The notes under the pieces: model-generated
The model's database searches: none
Told to the model about the DNA's origin: nothing
What the model saw: the letters and a program-made list of their open reading frames with translations, nothing else
Shown: piece by piece, positions 32,901 to 41,916 of the stretch
Numbering within the stretch: position 1 is the stretch's first letter
How the letters are laid out: every line of letters starts with the position of its first letter
Translations under genes and position numbers: made by a program
Origin: Brevibacillus reuszeri
GTDB taxonomy: Bacteria > Bacillota > Bacilli > Brevibacillales > Brevibacillaceae
Reading direction: 5' to 3'
DNA: 64,000 bases
Assembly (NCBI RefSeq): GCF_001187725.1
Contig: NZ_LGIQ01000011.1
Coordinates: 1-64,000, forward strand

Positions 32901-34241
32901 TTAGATAACGGCCTGTTTTTCATCTGCTGCGACTTCGTTTGTTTCCTTTACCGTGTTTTCTTTCAAAATGATTGCACACAGCGCTGCAACTGCTGCCGCT
33001 ATTGCAAAAAAGATGAACACATTGCTGAAGTCCTGCGAACCATCTGTTCCGACTTTAACCAAATAACCTGCAACGAGTGGAGAGACAAAGGAGCCCATCT
33101 GTCCGATCCCATTGGACAATCCGGTAGCACTTCCTACTACCTCTTGGGGATAACGCTTCTGGACGTATGCATACACAGTTCCAAAGTTTAAGTTGATAAA
33201 GAAACCGACCAGTAATAAAGCAGTAAGCAGCATGCCAGTCTGTCCTTTTTCCACAGCTCCCAGCATCCACAGAACCGGGATACACCCCAGATACGCGATA
33301 ATCGCTACCGGCTTCATCCGATGCATGACTTTATCCATCAGCCAGCCACCCAGCATCATGGCAAAAAACGCGACGATATAAGGAACGGAGGCAAAAAATC
33401 CCATCTGCTTCAAATCAAGTCCATGCTGCTTGACCAAGAATGTCGTCAGCCATGTCGTTGTGCCCCAATACACTGCCAGCTGGCAGAACAAAAGCAGCGT
33501 GTAGACGTAGAAATAGCCGTCCTTCAAAAAGATACCGATGTCTTTCTTCTTCGCTTCCTTGTCCGTGGCGACAGCTTCGCCTTGCTCCGTCTGCTCACTC
33601 GTGATGTACGCGTATTCCGCTTTGTCCAGACGCCCTCTATCCAGCATCTCTTTTGGCGTATTCGCGATGAAGTACCAGAGGGCAAAAATTCCGATGAGTC
33701 CTGGTATGGCGAGCACATAAAAAACAGGTCTCCACTCCCCGCCGAAAAAATAAAACGACAGAGACGTAACAAGCACGGGAACAATCGCAGGTGCTACTGC
33801 CCAGGAGGTCGCAAAGAAGGATACCGATCTTCCGCGCTCAGCCATAGGAAACCAGTTGTTGATCGTCCGACAGGCAGGGGCAAAATGATGACCTTCCCCA
33901 AGACCCAGTCCGATGCGCAGCGCCAAAAATTGACCGAATGTTTTGACCACTCCTGTCAGAGCTGTTACCGCCGTAAATACGATGATAGCAATGTTCATGA
34001 CTTTCTTTGGACCGATCTTATCCGCAAGAAACCCTGCTGTCACCTGTGCCAGTGAATAGGCGAAGAAAAAGACAGAAGCGAGCTGTCCCAGCTCAACCGG
34101 AGTCAGATCCAGATCCTTCTGAATGAATGGAAGAAAGGTCAGTACCGCCATCCGGTCAAAATAATTGATGATGTACAGCAGCCACAGAACGACTAAAACG
34201 ATGTGACGATAACCCCATACTTTTTTTACAACGGCATTCAT
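32901..34241 (-). CDS. MFS transporter (anion:cation symporter type)
   Basis: A 446-aa 12-TM transporter. The N-terminal NYFDRMAVLTFLPFI and LGLGEGHHFAPACR-type segments, with GxLADKIGPKKV between TM2 and TM3, mark the ACS (organic anion, hexuronate/GudP-like) group. A long charged central loop (about 200-235) separates the halves. The likely substrate is an organic acid or N-acyl amino acid supplied to the M20 deacylase downstream. It is the first gene after a sigma-54-like -24/-12 element and a cre site. Confidence 0.92.
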   Translation of the reverse strand: MNAVVKKVWGYRHIVLVVLWLLYIINYFDRMAVLTFLPFIQKDLDLTPVELGQLASVFFFAYSLAQVTAGFLADKIGPKKVMNIAIIVFTAVTALTGVVKTFGQFLALRIGLGLGEGHHFAPACRTINNWFPMAERGRSVSFFATSWAVAPAIVPVLVTSLSFYFFGGEWRPVFYVLAIPGLIGIFALWYFIANTPKEMLDRGRLDKAEYAYITSEQTEQGEAVATDKEAKKKDIGIFLKDGYFYVYTLLLFCQLAVYWGTTTWLTTFLVKQHGLDLKQMGFFASVPYIVAFFAMMLGGWLMDKVMHRMKPVAIIAYLGCIPVLWMLGAVEKGQTGMLLTALLLVGFFINLNFGTVYAYVQKRYPQEVVGSATGLSNGIGQMGSFVSPLVAGYLVKVGTDGSQDFSNVFIFFAIAAAVAALCAIILKENTVKETNEVAADEKQAVI

Positions 34242-34282
34242 CCATCTGCCCCCCTAATCACTATACTAGCTTTTTTCTTATA

Positions 34283-34296
34283 TCAAAGCGCTTTCA
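34283..34296. promoter_or_regulatory. putative cre (CcpA) site in the MFS leader
   Basis: TCAAAGCGCTTTCA matches the cre consensus TGWAARCGYTWNCW at all but one position and contains the 10-bp palindrome AAAGCGCTTT. It lies downstream of the -24/-12 element, where bound CcpA could block elongation. Confidence 0.6.
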
Positions 34297-34317
34297 TCGT
34301 CGCTGCCCAATCACTAG

Positions 34318-34333
34318 AGCACATAGTGTGCCA
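34318..34333 (-). promoter_or_regulatory. putative sigma-54 promoter of the MFS-deacylase operon
   Basis: On the minus strand TGGCAC-N6-TGCT has the invariant GG and GC doublets exactly 12 positions apart, as in TGGCACGNNNNTTGCW; only one consensus base of the -12 is off. It is 77 nt from the MFS start, and a sigma-54 activator gene lies downstream of the operon. Confidence 0.6.
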
Positions 34334-34433
34334 GCTTGAGAGCATTCTATCATCTTTCGTCGTCACTTCCCTGTTTCTCCCACGTTTTCGCTCTTTCACT
34401 AGACAAACGAGACTGCCTAGGGAATAAAGAATT

Positions 34434-34554
34434 TTATGCACATTTACATAATAGCCTGTCCAAACCACGCTATCTTGTATAGCTTTTCAAGTCACCTATC
34501 ACGAAAGAATAAGCTTTATGCAATCATGCATGGTTTTCTTGCACAAATGCATAA
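34434..34554 (-). promoter_or_regulatory. possible upstream activator sites for the sigma-54 activator
   Basis: TTATGCA occurs at 34434-34440 and 34516-34522, with its complement TGCATAA at 34548-34554 and ATGCAT at 34526-34531. They lie about 100-235 bp upstream of the -24/-12 element, the usual distance for enhancer sites. The assignment is inferred from repetition and position only. Confidence 0.4.
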
Positions 34555-34567
34555 CGATGAATTCTTC

Positions 34568-34594
34568 CCAAAAAGGACATATGTCCTTTTTTTG
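34568..34594. terminator. palindromic terminator-like hairpin
   Basis: AAAAAGGACAT pairs perfectly with ATGTCCTTTTT, with T-runs on the plus side. It sits upstream of the MFS regulatory region and may insulate it. The 72-aa ORF that spans this region is not supported. Confidence 0.6.
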
Positions 34595-34650
34595 TTTTGG
34601 AAAATGCTTTTTAATAAGGGTAAGTTTTCCGAAAAGCTGCGGGAGGTCAC

Positions 34651-34794
34651 ATGATGCTCGTCGCCCAATTGCTGGTTGCCCTCATCATTGATTCCCTGGG
34701 GCTGTTTGGAGTCGAAAAAGTCCCATTGACCACAAGCAAGGTAATGGGCATTCTCATCATGATCGCGGGTGTTTTGGTATTCAAATTAAAATAA
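34651..34794 (+). pseudogene. C-terminal fragment of a DMT transporter (YdcZ family)
   Basis: A 47-aa frame beginning MMLVAQLLVALIIDSLGLFG and ending GILIMIAGVLVFKLK matches the last third of YdcZ-type (about 140-150 aa) transporters, whose C-terminus reads AQLLxALxIDxxGLFG...L..MIAGV. The upstream three quarters are not visible in any frame. It does have GGGAGGT 3-4 nt before the ATG, so expression of a two-helix peptide is possible, but I take it as a remnant. Confidence 0.5.
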
Positions 34795-34826
34795 GGAGGG
34801 CACCCATGCCCTCCGATCCTTTTCTT
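34794..34826. terminator. bidirectional terminator
   Basis: AGGAGGGC pairs with GCCCTCC over a 6-nt loop. The plus side is followed by a T-rich stretch; the minus side reads TTATTTTAATTT. It lies between the YdcZ fragment and the convergent M29 aminopeptidase gene. Confidence 0.7.
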
Positions 34827-34829
34827 TTG

Positions 34830-35942
34830 CTACAAAAGCAGCTGCTGCGGATTCAATCCGAGAAGTGCTGGATGGACAAACACCCCGTCACGTCTGATCA
34901 GCACGTCATCGAACCAGATTTCCCCTCCACCATACTCCGGACGCTGGATATTGACCAAATCCCAATGAATCGTGCTACGGTTTCCATTATCCGCCTGAAT
35001 ATAGGCTTGACCTGGCGTAAGATGAAAGCTACCTGCAATCTTTTCATCAAACAAGGTATCTCCCATCGGATGCAAAATCGCCGGATTAAAGGCAATCGCG
35101 AATTCTCCGATGTAGCGTGCTCCCTCGTCTGTATCCAAAATCTCGTTTAGCCTGGCTGTATGATTGGCCGTTGCTTCGACGATCTTCCCTTCTCGGAAAG
35201 TAAGCCGGATATCCTCAAAGGTCGTTCCTTTATATTGACTGGCAACATTATATGAGATAGTGCCATTAATCGAATCTTTGACAGGCGATGTATACACTTC
35301 CCCATCGGGCATATTCCGTTTGCCAGCTGCTACTCGTGTGCCAATTCCTTTAATAGAAAAGGAAAGCTCGGTTCCCGGACCTACGATGCGCACGTTTTCT
35401 GTTTGATCCATGAGCTGATAGAGCGGTTCACATGCTACCGACATTTTGCGATAATCGAGCGAGCAAACCTTGTAATAAAAGTCCTCAAATTCCTCTGTAG
35501 GCATCTTGGCCTTTTGGGCTAATGCGGCGGTTGGATAATTGATTCGTATTCCTTTTATCCGGTTGTCGACATGCTGGGCAATCGCATGAAAATGCTGGGC
35601 GTACAAGCGATTCTTTTCCTCTGGTACATCCTTCATCTCACTGTCATTCGTTTCCCCGTGGATTCCGATATACCCATGGATGCCGTACCACATTTCTTGC
35701 TCCCACTGAAACATCTGGACAAGCTGATCCTCGGACAATCCCTTCATCCATTCACGCTGAACCTTTGGTCGTATAAAACGAAGATGCGGGTATGCCCCTT
35801 TGGCATACAGCTTTTTTACGAGCTCTGCAGCCAATAACTCCCCTTCGTCCACAACCATGATCATGATATGCTCTCCTGCTTGTACATCCAAGCTGTAGGA
35901 AATCAAATTGTCCGCAATTCTCCCGAGTCGCTCATCTCTCAT
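34830..35942 (-). CDS. M29 family aminopeptidase
   Basis: A 370-aa metallo-aminopeptidase of the thermophilic aminopeptidase family (AmpS/PepS type), which removes N-terminal residues from peptides using two metal ions. The conserved C-terminal ligands are visible: EFAIAFNPAI (Glu), GSFHLTPGQAY (His/Tyr) and STIHWDLV (His and Asp). It is slightly shorter than the usual 410 aa but has both domains. The ATG at 35942 follows AGGAGCGAGG; an earlier ATG at 35975 lacks a site. It is monocistronic. Confidence 0.92.
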   Translation of the reverse strand: MRDERLGRIADNLISYSLDVQAGEHIMIMVVDEGELLAAELVKKLYAKGAYPHLRFIRPKVQREWMKGLSEDQLVQMFQWEQEMWYGIHGYIGIHGETNDSEMKDVPEEKNRLYAQHFHAIAQHVDNRIKGIRINYPTAALAQKAKMPTEEFEDFYYKVCSLDYRKMSVACEPLYQLMDQTENVRIVGPGTELSFSIKGIGTRVAAGKRNMPDGEVYTSPVKDSINGTISYNVASQYKGTTFEDIRLTFREGKIVEATANHTARLNEILDTDEGARYIGEFAIAFNPAILHPMGDTLFDEKIAGSFHLTPGQAYIQADNGNRSTIHWDLVNIQRPEYGGGEIWFDDVLIRRDGVFVHPALLGLNPQQLLL

Positions 35943-36041
35943 CTGTCCTCGCTCCTTTTCCTTGTTTGTATCCATCTTATCGCTGGAATGTCAGAGGAAT
36001 ATCAAAAGAGCGTATCGACGAATACTTTTTTGCACATAACA

Positions 36042-36659
36042 TCAGGACCTGCTGAGGATGCCAATTTCGCTTGCCAACATAATGGCATGGGTGCGATTTT
36101 TTGCCCCCAGCTTGCCAAACAGCTGATTATTATAGCCTTTGACCGTCCCAATGGAGATTTGATAATGCAGGGCAATCTCCTGATTGGTGAAGCCCTCCTT
36201 GATCAGGGCAAGCATTTCAATCTCTCGTTTCGTAAGTCGCTCAATCAATTCCTCCCGTGTAGTCTTCGCACTGTCCCTTTTTTCCTGAACGGCTCGTCTG
36301 CGCAGGATTGCCTTTACGCGTGATATCAAAATATTCGGATCAAAGGGCTTGGTCACATAATCATCTCCGCCCAAATCAAGGCCAGTAATCATATCCTCGG
36401 AATCATCCTTGCAGCTCAAAAAAAGGACGGGGACTTCACTACCTGAGTCTCGCAACGTCTGGCATAGCTCAAGCCCCGAACCATCCGGCAACAAAATATC
36501 CAGCACGATCAGATCAGGCTGCTTCTCGTCAAGTGACATGAAAGCCTGTTGAATGCTTTCTGCCTCCCATACATCAAATTGATTGGCTTCCAAATAGAGC
36601 CGAACAAGCTCCCGTATATTCTCGTCATCTTCCACCAGCAATATCATGGGGGACCCCAT
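36042..36659 (-). CDS. response regulator with LuxR-type HTH
   Basis: A 205-aa regulator: receiver with LLVEDDEN, phospho-acceptor in LIVLDILLPDGSG and GGDDYVTKPFD, followed by a LuxR/NarL helix-turn-helix (LTKREIEMLALIKEGFTNQE then IALHYQISIGTVKGYNNQLF). The receiver resembles the OmpR type (DDYVTKPF) rather than typical NarL receivers, so it is a mixed architecture. It begins directly after the stop codon of the upstream kinase (TAA then ATG, no gap), so the pair is translationally coupled. Confidence 0.93.
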   Translation of the reverse strand: MGSPMILLVEDDENIRELVRLYLEANQFDVWEAESIQQAFMSLDEKQPDLIVLDILLPDGSGLELCQTLRDSGSEVPVLFLSCKDDSEDMITGLDLGGDDYVTKPFDPNILISRVKAILRRRAVQEKRDSAKTTREELIERLTKREIEMLALIKEGFTNQEIALHYQISIGTVKGYNNQLFGKLGAKNRTHAIMLASEIGILSRS

Positions 36660-38759
36660 TTACGATACCCTCCATTCTTCGTCGTTTGTTTGCGCCAGTC
36701 TGACAGGCAAGGAAAATGAAAACGTCGTTCCTTCTCCCACTACGCTTTCTACCCAGATGCTCCCTTGATGGTACTGGATAATTTCCTTTGAAATCGGCAG
36801 CCCTAATCCGACTCCACCTCCAAGCTTGCGTACATCACTGCCTTTAAAAAAGCGCTCGAACACAAACGGCAATGAATCTGCATCGATTCCAATCCCGGTA
36901 TCTCTCACTTCTATATAGGCTTGTCCCGTTCCGTCAGCTCCGAGCTCCCAGTCAATCCGCAGACTGATCGTTCCTCCAGATGAGGTGTACCTTTGTGCAT
37001 TTGTCAATAAGTTGACGACGACTTGCTCGACACGAAGCGGATCAGCTACAATCACCAGCCTGTCATCTGGGACCTTCCTCATGCCTACTTCCCAGACAAA
37101 GTGCAGGTCTTTTTTTTCGATGTCCAGCAAATACTTTTCATACAAGCTGTGAAAAAAGGAGATGAGCGGGAGCGGTTGAAAATGAAAGCGAATTTGCCTT
37201 GATTCTATTTTCGAGAGCTCAAACAGGTCCTTGATAATCTGATGTAAATAAATCGTCTTTTCATATAAAATCGTGAGGTACTTCGGATCATTCGGCTTTA
37301 CCACACCGTCTATCATTGCTTTAATAAAGCCCTGGATCGACGTGAGTGGTGTCCCCAGCTCATGGGCAATATTGGAGAGGAGTCTGCGCCGGGATTCCTC
37401 CATCAATTGCAGCTCCTTGTTTTTTCCTTCCAATGCTTGCGTACGCTGCTGCACTTTTTGCTCCAGAGATTCATTCGTTTTTCGCAGCTCCTCCGACAGC
37501 CTCTCAACATGATCGAAGGATCTGGCAAAAGCCATCGACAGATTGATCATTTGGGTAAACAAAAAGACGAGGACACTAAAGGCTACGCCATTTTCAAAAG
37601 TAGACAGGTTCGCGTAAAACAAAATTTCGTTAATCGATGCAAGGAACAACAGCATCAAGCCTAACCCGTTTAATAGGGAGCCATGCCTTTTTTTCATCAC
37701 TGCACGTACATAGACGTACAGCACATAGCAATAACAAAGGATTAAATAGATTTCCTTGATCAGAATTCCTTCGGTAAAAAACACGGCAGGAGTAGCAAAG
37801 ATTACGAGAGCAAAAACACTCCCAATTCTGATCATCCAATTGCGGACCGTTCGATTGAACTCGAGAGGATACTGTGAGTGGACGAACAAAGCTAAAAACA
37901 TCATACAGATGACAGCGCATAAGTACTCCAGCTTGACCCCGATCTCCCACGGAATCTGGGGGAAATAACGGACAGCCAGCGTCTCTCCCCAAAAAAGCAG
38001 TCGTATACTGATGCCAATACTCATCATCGAAAAATAGAGACCTGATTTCTCTCGTTTTCTCGCCAAGTACAAAACAAAATGATAGATTCCCATGAGACAC
38101 AAACAGCCTGCTATCAAGGTTTCATAGAGGACCTTTGTATCGCGTTGGAGCATGATTTCTTCAACTGGCCCTAGCGAGATAGACTCCCATAAGCCGCCTT
38201 TTCGCTGGACGAAATTCGATACCTGGACAACCAGTTCGACTTCTGAGCGATCGGATTGAAAGGGAATAAGCTTTGCGTAATTTTTGGGGACCATCTGCTC
38301 TCTGCTTGTGCCAACAACACCGTTGCTTTCCATCAGCTCACCATTGATCCACAGTTGATAAGCGGTAGCGACACTCGGCATATAGATGGCAAAACGTTTA
38401 TTTACGTCTTCCTCGCGCAGTTGCAGCAGGAGACGATAAGTAGCGTAGCCATGATTGGGGTAAGATTGGTGAATAGCGTCTCCGTCCTTCCAGGTTGACG
38501 GAACCTGCTTGTAGCCGGAGGAAGTGGGTGGTGCTGCTTCGTGTATGCTAGCTGGGGTTTGCAGCTGATTCCAATAAAAGGTCCAATCGCCATTTAACTG
38601 CACGGACTGCTTTTCTTCCCAGTTCACCCCGCGCAAATCGATCACGCCTTGCCTGGCGATTGGCTCTGTATCGTAAGCCATAACACCAGAAGCAAAAATC
38701 AGCATGATCATGACAAAAACGGCGAAGATCCCTGTTTTTCTGATCATTGGCTGCCGCAT
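36660..38759 (-). CDS. 7TMR-DISM sensor histidine kinase
   Basis: A 699-aa kinase: signal/TM anchor, an extracytoplasmic 7TMR-DISMED2-like jelly-roll (about 45-190), a 7TM block (about 215-415), a coiled coil, HisKA with His466 (SNIAHELGTPLTS) and an ATPase with N-box VVNLLTNAQRYTS and VGLGLPISKEI. The N-terminal half has the same layout as the 1026-aa hybrid kinase at 10610-13690. The ATG at 38759 follows GGGGGACAGC; the longer frame to 38804 lacks a site. It is coupled to the LuxR-type regulator downstream. The ligand is unknown; related domains are thought to bind carbohydrates. Confidence 0.92.
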   Translation of the reverse strand: MRQPMIRKTGIFAVFVMIMLIFASGVMAYDTEPIARQGVIDLRGVNWEEKQSVQLNGDWTFYWNQLQTPASIHEAAPPTSSGYKQVPSTWKDGDAIHQSYPNHGYATYRLLLQLREEDVNKRFAIYMPSVATAYQLWINGELMESNGVVGTSREQMVPKNYAKLIPFQSDRSEVELVVQVSNFVQRKGGLWESISLGPVEEIMLQRDTKVLYETLIAGCLCLMGIYHFVLYLARKREKSGLYFSMMSIGISIRLLFWGETLAVRYFPQIPWEIGVKLEYLCAVICMMFLALFVHSQYPLEFNRTVRNWMIRIGSVFALVIFATPAVFFTEGILIKEIYLILCYCYVLYVYVRAVMKKRHGSLLNGLGLMLLFLASINEILFYANLSTFENGVAFSVLVFLFTQMINLSMAFARSFDHVERLSEELRKTNESLEQKVQQRTQALEGKNKELQLMEESRRRLLSNIAHELGTPLTSIQGFIKAMIDGVVKPNDPKYLTILYEKTIYLHQIIKDLFELSKIESRQIRFHFQPLPLISFFHSLYEKYLLDIEKKDLHFVWEVGMRKVPDDRLVIVADPLRVEQVVVNLLTNAQRYTSSGGTISLRIDWELGADGTGQAYIEVRDTGIGIDADSLPFVFERFFKGSDVRKLGGGVGLGLPISKEIIQYHQGSIWVESVVGEGTTFSFSLPVRLAQTNDEEWRVS

Positions 38760-38849
38760 TCCTGCTGTCCCCCTGTTTAAAAGACGATTTGCTTTCTCTA
38801 GCATAGTTCGAAAAGACTATGAAAGAAAAGACCCGCCAAGAAAAAAACT

Positions 38850-38887
38850 GAAAAAACAAAGAGGCGAGATCAAAAGACCTCGCCTCA
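38850..38887 (-). terminator. terminator of the ABC/Tm-1 operon
   Basis: On the minus strand GAGGCGAG pairs with CTCGCCTC (38861-38868, 38879-38886) followed by TTTGTTTTTT, 27 nt beyond the last gene. Confidence 0.92.
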
Positions 38888-38913
38888 TCTACTCTTGTAT
38901 ATTGGCGAAAAAG

Positions 38914-39747
38914 TTATGCTTCCGACTTTACTCCTTTGAACGTACGAACCTGCTCGGCAATCGCTTTTTCGGTAGGCAATCGCTCGATACTGGATGCCCC
39001 AAAGAATCCTGCGACTCCAGCCGTTTTGGAGAGGACATATTCGACATCCTCTGGCTCTGAAATAGGTCCGCCATGGCAAATGACCAAGATATCCGGATTT
39101 ACGGACTTCCCTGCATCATGAATGCGCTGTACGAGCTTGACTGATTCATCTAGCGTGAGGGCCGTTTGTGCACCAATGGTTCCTTTTGTCGTCAAACCAA
39201 CATGTGCAACCAGTACATCTGCTCCTGCATCTGCCATCTTCATAGCATCCTCTTCATTAAAGACATAAGGAGTCGTCAAAAGATCCAGCTCATGCGCGCT
39301 GCGGATCATATCCACTTCCAAATCGTACCCCATACCCGTCTCTTCCAGGTTTTGCCGGAAAACCCCATCGCAAAGACCTACTGTCGGGAAGTTTTGTACA
39401 CCCGAAAAGCCCATTTCCTTCAGCTGCTTCAAATACACCGGCATGATTCGAAAGGGGTCCGTCCCGCATACACCTGCCAAAACGGGGGTGTTCCTCACGA
39501 TTGGCAGTACTTCTCCGCCCATCTCTACGACAATCTGATTCGCGTCTCCATATGGCATCAGACCGGCAAGTGAGCCTCTTCCCGCCATCCGATATCGTCC
39601 AGAGTTGTAAATGATGATCAAATCGGCTCCGCCCTCTTCTGCGCATTTGGCAGAGAGCCCGGTTCCAGCTCCTGCTCCTACGATAATTCTGTTGTCAGCT
39701 ACCTGATTACGCAGTCTCTGCAAAATATCTTTTCTACGGATGGACAT
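38914..39747 (-). CDS. phosphoenolpyruvate hydrolase family protein (TIM barrel)
   Basis: A 277-aa TIM-barrel protein of the PEP-hydrolase-like family (PF09370 type). Typical text: [64 protein letters not shown] and [12 protein letters not shown]. In fungi this domain is fused to a Tm-1-like domain; here the two are adjacent genes with a 14-nt overlap, which supports a shared reaction or complex. The substrate is not established. AAGGAGGAG precedes the ATG. Last gene of the operon. Confidence 0.9.
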   Translation of the reverse strand: MSIRRKDILQRLRNQVADNRIIVGAGAGTGLSAKCAEEGGADLIIIYNSGRYRMAGRGSLAGLMPYGDANQIVVEMGGEVLPIVRNTPVLAGVCGTDPFRIMPVYLKQLKEMGFSGVQNFPTVGLCDGVFRQNLEETGMGYDLEVDMIRSAHELDLLTTPYVFNEEDAMKMADAGADVLVAHVGLTTKGTIGAQTALTLDESVKLVQRIHDAGKSVNPDILVICHGGPISEPEDVEYVLSKTAGVAGFFGASSIERLPTEKAIAEQVRTFKGVKSEA

Positions 39748-40981
39748 GATCCACTCCTCCTTTTCCTTTGTTGACCAGGGCTAACAGTTGGTTGCCGATC
39801 AATTCCGAAACAGCGGGATCATTGATATCCTCGTCCGTCTCTATAAACAGAATGTCCTTGCGCAAGTGCTGCTTGATCCCATCGTATAAAGCCTGGCGCT
39901 CTTCTTGGCCGTCAAAAGCTTGCGCAGCCTTGTCGAGAAGCGATACTCCACCTTTTGGGAAGACCAGGACAGTCGGTGATTTGCAGTGATTCACTCTCTC
40001 AGCCAACATTTTGCCGAGCTCGCGATTTTCCTCCACGGTTGTCCTCATGAGCGTGGTAGTCGGGTTGTGCTGATAGAACTTGCGATCAGCAAATTGCGCC
40101 GGAACCGTTTCGGGCGGACCAAAGTTTACCATGTCCAACGCTCCCACCGATATGACCTGTGGAATCCCGGCCAGACCAGCAGCCTGCAATCGATTCGGGC
40201 CAGCACTAAAGATGCCGCCCACTAGCTCATCAGCCAATTCGGTAGTCGTAATGTCAGCGACTGCCACGAAAAAGCCAGCTCGGACCAACTCCTCCATCGC
40301 CATGCCACCTGTCCCTGTAGCATGAAAGACGAGGACATCATAGCCTTCTTGTTCAAGCATCTCTCTCACTTTTGTCACACACGGTGTCGTTACCCCAAAC
40401 ATCGTTGCAGCGATCATCGGCTTTTCTTCCTGCTGCATCTTTTCCTGGCTCATCCCGTCAACCATGCCTGCAATCGCATAGGCAGCATTGCGCAAAATTC
40501 GGGACGAGAGCTTATTCAGCCCGGCGATGTCCACGACGGAGTACATCATCATGACATCCTTTTCACCAACATAAGGTCTCGTATTCCCTGAAGCCACCGT
40601 CGATACGAGCAATTTCGGGATGCCGATCGGCACCCCTCTCATTGCTGCCGCTCCTACTGTTGTTCCCGCTGTTCCCCCCATGCCAAAGACAGCGCCTACG
40701 ACTCCTTCTTCAACCAGACGGCGTACTACCTCCTCCGCCCCTTTTGTCATGATCCTGACGGCTGTTCCCCGATCACGCTGTGCCTGTAATTCCTCAATCG
40801 TCATTCCGCCAGCCAGCGCCACCACATCCCGTGCAATGTCCGGAGCGATGACCGGCTCATCGAGAACACCGGTGTCAATGACGAGTGTCTGCACACCAAG
40901 TGACTCCACGACTTCTTTGACATATCGGAATTCCGCACCTTTTGTATCCAATGAGCCGATCAGCACAACCTTTTTAGTCAT
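39734..40981 (-). CDS. Tm-1-like ATP-binding domain protein (UPF0261)
   Basis: A 415-aa protein of the UPF0261/Tm-1-like family. It opens [18 protein letters not shown], has [20 protein letters not shown] (glycine-rich ATP-binding region) and [15 protein letters not shown], and ends with [13 protein letters not shown]. The plant homologue Tm-1 binds ATP; bacterial function is unknown but is genetically tied to the PEP-hydrolase-like partner. It overlaps both neighbours (8 nt with the isomerase gene, 14 nt with the PEP-hydrolase-like gene). Confidence 0.92.
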   Translation of the reverse strand: MTKKVVLIGSLDTKGAEFRYVKEVVESLGVQTLVIDTGVLDEPVIAPDIARDVVALAGGMTIEELQAQRDRGTAVRIMTKGAEEVVRRLVEEGVVGAVFGMGGTAGTTVGAAAMRGVPIGIPKLLVSTVASGNTRPYVGEKDVMMMYSVVDIAGLNKLSSRILRNAAYAIAGMVDGMSQEKMQQEEKPMIAATMFGVTTPCVTKVREMLEQEGYDVLVFHATGTGGMAMEELVRAGFFVAVADITTTELADELVGGIFSAGPNRLQAAGLAGIPQVISVGALDMVNFGPPETVPAQFADRKFYQHNPTTTLMRTTVEENRELGKMLAERVNHCKSPTVLVFPKGGVSLLDKAAQAFDGQEERQALYDGIKQHLRKDILFIETDEDINDPAVSELIGNQLLALVNKGKGGVDHVHP

Positions 40982-41888
40982 GAGCAGCTACCTCCTCGAC
41001 CAAAGATTCAAAGAATGCTTTTGTACGTCTAACCGCTTCCACCTCACCGATCTGGTCCTGCTTATAAAAGGAAGGATAATGGGTGTCGATCGTCATGACC
41101 ACCTGCGGATCGAATTTGGCAATCGCTTGGATGACTGGCTTGTGATCGTAATCATCATTTCCCGCAATTGCGAAATTTCCGAAATTCCCATGCGGATTTT
41201 GCTCCGTAATGGAATTGGAGAGACGAGAAGCACCCTTGAGATGTGTTTGCCACACATGCCCCATCACATGCTTATACACTTCCACCGTTGGATATTCTTG
41301 CGCACGCCATCCGTTGATAATATCCCAATTGATCTTGAGATGCGGATGGTTGGCGTAGGCTGCCAGCTTGCCCAGTTCCTCCGCATTGCTGGTCAAGGTC
41401 GGCGGCTCATTTTCTACTACAATGATTTTGTTTCGCTCCTGCGCATGCTCGGCATGCCTGCGCATAATCGCAGCATTATGGCGATATTGCGCTTCTCTTT
41501 CTGCCTCGCTTAGCGTAAGAAAGTTCTCCTGTCGATAGAGCGAATACACGCGCACAAAAGGAGCATCCCATACGTGAGCGAGATCGAACAGCCTCTCCAA
41601 CACCGCATACATCGCGGTATGATGTGCCTCATCGTAATTGTCATACTTGGGCGGACCAGAAAACGTGCATGTATTTACGGCCCATGAGCTCACACTGGCT
41701 ACTTTGAGCTTGTATTGATCCAGCATTTGCTTGTACGCCTGCGCCTTTTCCATGCTGATTGTATCCACCGTATCTCCGTCCAGTTTGGCCCTGACATCCA
41801 CATTAGAAAATCCCAACCCCGATGCCAATTGCAGTGCTTCCTCAAATGATTCCGTTCCCAACATATCGGTAAACACGCTGAATTTCAT
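40974..41888 (-). CDS. sugar phosphate isomerase/epimerase (AP endonuclease 2-like TIM barrel)
   Basis: A 304-aa xylose-isomerase-like TIM barrel (IolE/YcjR-type). Metal-binding acidic residues appear in VVENEPPT, KINWDIING and VMTIDTHYPSF, with the conserved His in WQTHLKG. It likely isomerises, epimerises or dehydrates a carbohydrate imported by the adjacent ABC system. The ATG at 41888 follows GGGGAGC 7 nt upstream. It lies between the Gfo/Idh/MocA oxidoreductase and the Tm-1-like gene in one operon. Confidence 0.9.
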   Translation of the reverse strand: MKFSVFTDMLGTESFEEALQLASGLGFSNVDVRAKLDGDTVDTISMEKAQAYKQMLDQYKLKVASVSSWAVNTCTFSGPPKYDNYDEAHHTAMYAVLERLFDLAHVWDAPFVRVYSLYRQENFLTLSEAEREAQYRHNAAIMRRHAEHAQERNKIIVVENEPPTLTSNAEELGKLAAYANHPHLKINWDIINGWRAQEYPTVEVYKHVMGHVWQTHLKGASRLSNSITEQNPHGNFGNFAIAGNDDYDHKPVIQAIAKFDPQVVMTIDTHYPSFYKQDQIGEVEAVRRTKAFFESLVEEVAAHD

Positions 41889-41916
41889 GTGAAGCTCCCC
41901 TTTCGTCAAAGCCTGA

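Noticed and set aside
34436-34654. 72-aa plus-strand ORF upstream of the YdcZ fragment
   Set aside because: It spans the proposed activator sites and a terminator hairpin and has no ribosome site.
35320-35345. A second TGGCAC-N8-GC element on the minus strand
   Set aside because: It has the doublet spacing of a sigma-54 promoter but lies inside the aminopeptidase coding sequence with no gene start nearby.
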